Source of the DNA: Fremontodendron californicum
Lineage: Eukaryota > Streptophyta > Magnoliopsida > Malvales > Malvaceae
Direction of reading: 5' to 3'
DNA length: 64,000 bases
Assembly (NCBI GenBank): GCA_030761205.1
Contig: JAULJL010000027.1
Span: 17,424,501-17,488,500, forward strand
The notes beneath the pieces were generated by a model. That model was not told the origin of the DNA, searched no databases, and worked only from the letters and a program-made list of their open reading frames with translations. Of this stretch, positions 59,461 through 64,000 are shown one piece after another (position 1 is the stretch's first letter; each line of letters begins with the position of its first letter). A program made the position numbers and the translations under genes.

Positions 59461-61158
59461 GTCTTGATGATTTTCATCATTCACAGTGATGAAACTGATA
59501 GAAATTTGATCGAAAGGTATTTTTATGTGATCGATCAGACGGTTTGCGACTTTTGAAGGATTATCAAGTTTATAGATATTTTTAAAACTACAAAAAATTC
59601 TTAAAACATTAAAATTAGCAATTGAAAATGCTAAAGGAATTTAACTTAAAATCAAATAAAAATAATTCTAACAAAATTAAAATTAAATGAGACTGAGTAA
59701 AAGAAAATTTATTGATCGAAGCCTCGAACAAAAGGAAATTGCATGAACTCAATGCTAATATGCTTGGAAATAGTTGTTGATTGATCAAATAATCATCAAA
59801 CAAAACAATTCAGCACCTAAAAACAAAATCTAGTAAAGAATTGCTCAGGGAAAGCTCGGAAACTTAAGAAAATTGGAGAAAATGCTAAGAACCGTAGCTT
59901 ATTGAAGCTGAGTTGAAGTCAGTCATACAACAATTAAGATTATTAATGACCATTTTTTTGTGGCTATGAGTAATTTCGTCACAAATATTAAATTTTAGAC
60001 TTTTAGTGATTATTTTTTTCTTCACTAAAAATGCTTTTTCTTGTAGTGAGTGTTGTCCTCTGCTCTGTGGCGACTGTTTCTACTTATAGAGCTTTTCCCG
60101 ACTATCATTTCCTGCATTTTAGGAACCAACCAGTTATTAGCAACAAACGTCGCGTTTTTTTTTTTTTATAAAAAAATTATCATATTTTAGCGGCTTTTTT
60201 ACTGCAACAAATGCCGCTAAAAATATTTCTTATATCATTATTTTTGTTTAGAAATTTCTTAAATAAGTAAAAAGATTGTAGCTAAAAAAAACACTTGAAA
60301 TGATTTTTTTTTTTTAATCATTTTTACTAAAAATTATATTCAACATCCAAACATATTATAAAAATACATAATTTGTTTGAGTAAATTAAGAAGTAATATA
60401 AAGTGAAAGTTTTCATATTTTCCAACTGCTCAAAATAATACAATAAAAAGTATAACATTCATGATTGGTATAAGTTGGAATAATAGAATTAGAAGAACGG
60501 ATGTTGGGACCAAGTTCACTATCATGTTGTGGATCCTATTAAAAAAAGTAAAAATATTTAATTAATATGATATTAAGTTATAAAAATAAGAAAAATAAAA
60601 AAATTTATTAAATTTTATACCTGAGATAACGAAGGTGGTGAAAGACTTAGATTGTTTCCTGAGAGCTGTCGTTGCAAAAATTTATAAAGGAGGTGAACAA
60701 CGAATGCAGTTGTTCATATCTACTTTTGTCTGCTTCTGCTTGCTTAGATTGCAATCCATTTTTTAATTTCTGAACCTCTTGTGTTGAGTGACTTTGAAAA
60801 AAGATAAATTGCTGAGAACTACGTCCATATTAGTTGATTGGTGTTGGATCCATTTCAAAACTTCTGATCCCTTCATGTCTTTCTTTTCCAATAATTTTAA
60901 TGAAAGTCCTATTTTCCATCTCATGCATATTTATAGATGCATCAGATGATGCTTCATACTCAGCCTTTTTTTTTTGTTTGTTTTCTCCTATAAAGCTATA
61001 ATTAATTACTTTATACTATATTTTCATTAAAAATTTCAGTATTTTTTAAATAAGTAGTGAAAAAAAAAATCATAATTTCTTCAGTTTTTGAATTCAAATG
61101 AGATTCGTCCTTCCTCATGTGGGTTATCTTAAACAATTCAACATGTCCAACTCCACAA
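59461..61158. other. Intergenic DNA with CACTA-like repeats, no gene
   Basis: Between the CACTA-type terminus and about 60250 there are TTTTAGCGGCTTTTTTACTG and AACAAATGCCGCTAAAAA words, an inverted pair typical of subterminal repeats of plant CACTA-like elements. The rest (60250-61158) is AT-rich with no recognised gene. Confidence 0.5.
59930..60048 (-). mobile_element. CACTA (En/Spm) terminal fragment
   Basis: On the - strand from 60048 the sequence reads CACTACAAGAAAAAGCATTT, the conserved plant CACTA terminus. TTAGTGAAGAAAA, AATCACTAAAAGTC and TTTGTGACGAAATTAC follow, resembling the TCGTCACTAAAA subterminal repeats of such elements. No matching opposite end was found upstream, so the element is truncated or its limits are lost. 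Confidence 0.65.
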
Positions 61159-61438
61159 TAAAGATGTCCATGAAACGGGTCGGGCTGCGGCTTAGAAAAA
61201 AAATATTTTTTGTTGCTCAAGCCGGTTCTGGGCCGGGCTAGGACCGATCCATAAGCTCATTTTATTATTTATAAATTATTAAATATTAAAAAATTATTTT
61301 ATATATTTTATAATTAAATTTAAATAAAAAAATATTTTTTATTTAATAAATAATAATTCGATCCGAATTATAAATTCTTTTATCCAAACTTAATCCAATA
61401 TAAACCAAACGAATTATCTAATCCGTGAACAAGTTTAC
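61159..61438. mobile_element. hAT-like MITE family 3
   Basis: Begins TAAAGATGTCCATGAAACGG and ends ATCCGTGAACAAGTTTA. The flanking 8-mers CTCCACAA (61151-61158) and CTCCAGAG (61439-61446) match at 6 of 8. GGGTCGGGCTGCGGC and GGGCCGGGCTAGGACC mark the left half, and the core is AT-only. Confidence 0.78.
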
Positions 61439-62463
61439 TCCAGAGTCAATTTTCTGCAAGTTATAATAACAATCAATAGGAAATCATAATAATTCCATTC
61501 CACCCTTCAACAAGCCAAAAATGGTAAAAGCACTAAACCGTTAAGTTTTTCTCACAAATCAATCATGATAGCAGAGTTTATTCATTTCAACAAGTTTAAT
61601 ATTTTTTACTCAAGCTACCTACACGCCTAAATGAAAAATATACGGGTAGGTTTACATCTCTGGCCTAACAACGAGGCCAAAAGTGTTAAATTAAAAACAC
61701 TAAGACCATAAGTTTTTTTTTCCACAAACCAATCATGACAACAAAGTTTATTATTTCAACAGGTTTAATATCATATATTCGAATTATTTATATGCCTAAA
61801 CGAAAAATATAGGGATAGATTTACTGTTGCACACGGTCGTGACCTGGCTCATGAATAGAGGCATGCCGTTTACAAATAACATAAAAATAAAAGGAAAGAA
61901 ACAATTGTCTAAGTCTGAAATCACAATTGAACTAAGCATGTTTTTCATTATTAGCCGCAAAAGCAAAACAATATGTTGCTTTGATCACATTTTAAGTTTC
62001 AGGTCAGAATACAAGAAGATTTACACATATTCAAATCTTTATGAATGGATTGATGATTATATAGAACTAGTATAAACACCCATCATTGTTTAAAAAAAAA
62101 AAAGTGAATATCATGTACTAATAAATAACTAAATAATTAGTCAAGAAAAAATTTACGGGCTTGGATTGATGGTATCCAATTCAAAATAGGTTTTTAATAA
62201 TCTGAACTGGTTCAAATTATTGTTTAAATAATAAAAATGTTTAATTTAAATTTAATTATAAAAATATTAATATAAAAATAATTTTTGTATATTTTTAACA
62301 TATTTTAAATAATAAAATGATTTTTCAGATCTAAAGACCAAAAAAAAAAATTTATTCGATTGCGGAGCCAACCTATAGTCACCTTTATATGTAAGGTTAT
62401 ACCTAGGCATTAGAATGGTGACAAAATGTAAAATATGAGAATGAGAGACCATTGATATCAACA
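61439..62463. other. Intergenic DNA, nothing certain
   Basis: An imperfect repeat of ACTAA-ACCGTTAAGTTTTT / CACAAATCAATCATGAT with AACAGGTTTAATAT occurs at about 61530-61640 and 61705-61815. A weak family-3-like fragment (ACGGGCTTGGATTGATGG) starts near 62155. No gene is supported. Confidence 0.5.
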
Positions 62464-62633
62464 GGGATTTAAATAACGGTTCTAATGCGACGTTATAGTT
62501 ACTATTTTGTGGTTTTGGTTTCTTTCATTGTTGATATTCACAGTCGATATTTAATGCAGTAACATTTATTACGTCTGCAATCATAATAAATATTACGTGA
62601 CCAAAAAAAGTTCGCGACCGTAATTTAAATTCC
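62464..62633. mobile_element. MITE family 4 (GGGATTTAAAT termini)
   Basis: GGGATTTAAATAACGGTT at the left pairs with GACCGTAATTTAAATTCC at the right. Inner GCGACGTTATAG and AAAGTTCGCGAC are also roughly inverted. It is related to the copy at 52138-52304. No TSD was read. Confidence 0.7.
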
Positions 62634-63129
62634 GATAGAGAATGGCCAATTTATACTTTTTGTCTAGTGGCAATAATTCTTGAATGGCGATTGTCAACGT
62701 AAATTGAAGGGAAACTTCCAAACAGTGCTGTCTGTAAACAAGATCACGTGATCATTAATTGAATTCAACAACTCAAGATGAGCAAGAAACATGATTTAGC
62801 GAGGCAAGAAATCCCAACCACCAATATTGTTGTTCACTGTTGAAACTTGGGTTGGGAGGAAAACAAAGAAAGTTTGGGCAATCAAGTCTGGGCAAATTAC
62901 AAAGAAAATCCAACAGTGACGGGTCTCGATGATAATCAGAATATATAACTGATTTTTTTTTTCCAATAAAAATATGGCACTTGAACTAAAGAATGGAGCA
63001 TGAATGCAAAGATATTCATCGATGAACAGTTGCAAAAAGTCAGATATTTCATATATCATTGTAGAAGGAGAAATTTTTTTGACCAATCAAATTGAAAGGA
63101 TTCATGGGTCATTCTCTCATGTGTCATAA

Positions 63130-64000
63130 TTATTTTATGTTAAATTAAATTAAATTAATTAAGAGTTAAATAAAGAAGTATTATTTCTAATTAAATTAAA
63201 TTAATTAAGAGATAAATAATGAAGATAAGTTTTTTTAGAACTCTCTTTCACCTGGCTTACTAGCATTATAAATAGGGGTCTCCTCTCAACACGATTTTAC
63301 AATTCGGAAGCCTAAAAAGAAGAAGATTTGAAAGAGTCAAATTCTTTCTAAAGTCTCAAGCCTGAAGAGAAGAAGATTTGAAAGAGCTAAATCCTCTCCA
63401 AAGTCTTAAGAAGAAAGATTTGGAAGAGCTAAATCCTCTCCAAAGTCTCTTCTAAATCTTTCTTCTTGAGACTTTGGACAATAGAAGAAAAATATTTAGA
63501 CAATAGTTGCTCTTCGATCTTGTGTTAATCCAAGAAAGAAGAAAAATCATGTTTTTTAAGACCAAGTCTAGAAGACCCTTGAAGTGGATATCACCAATTC
63601 AAGATCAAGTCGTGAAGACCCTTGAATTGTTCTCAAGAATTCTAAAGAAAGCTGTTATCCGATCTTGTTTCATCAAAAGAAAGAAGATAAATCTTGTTTG
63701 TTCAAGATCAAGTCTCAAAGTTCCTTGAAGCAAGCCCCATGTGCTCAAGATAAGTCTCAAAGACCCTTGAAGCCAATTTCAAGATCAAGTCTAGAAGACC
63801 CTTGAAGCGGATCTCATTGATTCAAGATCAAGTAGTGAAGACCCTTGAATCAAAATTTTGTTGAAGAAAAGAATCAAATGATTTCTTTATTTTAAGAATC
63901 TCCAGAGATTGTAACCTCAAATTTTGATAATTTTTTTTTATTTGACTCTAATTTTCTTTGTCATATTTCTAACACAAAATTTTTGTGTACAAATTTTGGC
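63130..64000 (+). mobile_element. Probable LTR, running off the window
   Basis: A promoter-like CATTATAAATAGGGGTCTCC (TATA about 63266) is followed by a leader-like region rich in AAGA and CCTCTCCAAAGTCT repeats, and a six-fold CAAGATCAAGTC...CCTTGAAG repeat (63560-63853). GATTGTAACCTCAAATTTTG (63908-63927) could lie near the poly(A)/U5 part. A 5' repeat of AATTAAATTAAATTAATTAAGAG occurs at about 63143 and 63191. Neither terminus is certain and the right end is beyond the window. Confidence 0.55.
63560..63853. repeat. Six dispersed copies of an about 31-bp motif
   Basis: The motif TTCAAGATCAAGTC followed by AAGACCCTTGAA starts near 63560, 63598, 63703, 63745, 63779 and 63821. Each unit contains TTCAAG...CTTGAA, a short inverted repeat, so the transcript could form serial small hairpins. 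Spacing is irregular. Confidence 0.8.

Overview
This is a plant nuclear window, almost certainly from a eudicot. It has AT-rich intergenic DNA, spliced genes with GT-AG introns, many miniature inverted-repeat transposable elements (MITEs), LTR-retrotransposon remnants and a tRNA-derived SINE. I cannot name the species. I recognise four protein-coding genes, all on the + strand, and all four open reading frames join cleanly across their splice sites. Exon boundaries were placed by eye from splice signals, reading-frame continuity and protein-family knowledge. Retroelement and MITE limits are to within a few bases unless target-site duplications (TSDs) are quoted.

Layout. 1-8.7 kb is repeat-derived: the end of a probable Tat/Ogre-like LTR up to about 2.38 kb, low-information AT-rich DNA, then a 1.58-kb direct tandem duplication. 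9.2-16.0 kb is a 12-exon Enhancer-of-polycomb-like gene (453 aa), the scaffold of the NuA4 histone acetyltransferase complex. 16-23 kb is a gene desert with several MITEs and a solo LTR on the - strand. 23.2-34.2 kb is a p300/CBP-type histone acetyltransferase of the HAC1/HAC12 family (16 coding exons, 1747 aa), with an intron and three short upstream ORFs in its leader. 34.2-39.2 kb is intergenic, with a SINE inserted into an LTR-like sequence and a tandem pair of MITEs between (TA)n tracts. 39.3-44.5 kb is the nuclear gene for an organellar bL20 ribosomal protein (125 aa, two coding exons, one 3.7-kb intron). 44.5-51.6 kb is repeats, including a decayed Ty1/copia element and a tandem duplication that ends in the promoter of the next gene. 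51.7-57.7 kb is a BAHD acyltransferase (454 aa) of the coniferyl-alcohol-acyltransferase-like type, whose single 4.7-kb intron is packed with young repeats. 57.7-64 kb is a cluster of hAT-type MITEs, a CACTA-type terminus and part of another LTR.

How the genes relate. The first two genes both act in histone acetylation (NuA4 scaffold and CBP-type enzyme). As I recall, EPL-like, HAC and L20 genes are also neighbours in Arabidopsis (At1g16690, At1g16710, At1g16740), so these three look like an old conserved block. The BAHD gene belongs to phenylpropanoid or specialised metabolism and has no evident functional link to the others.

I did not find a clearly new biological system. The most useful non-routine signals are the MITE families with readable TSDs, the duplicated MITE-bearing segment that now forms the BAHD promoter, the in-frame upstream ORF of HAC1, and several tandem duplications.
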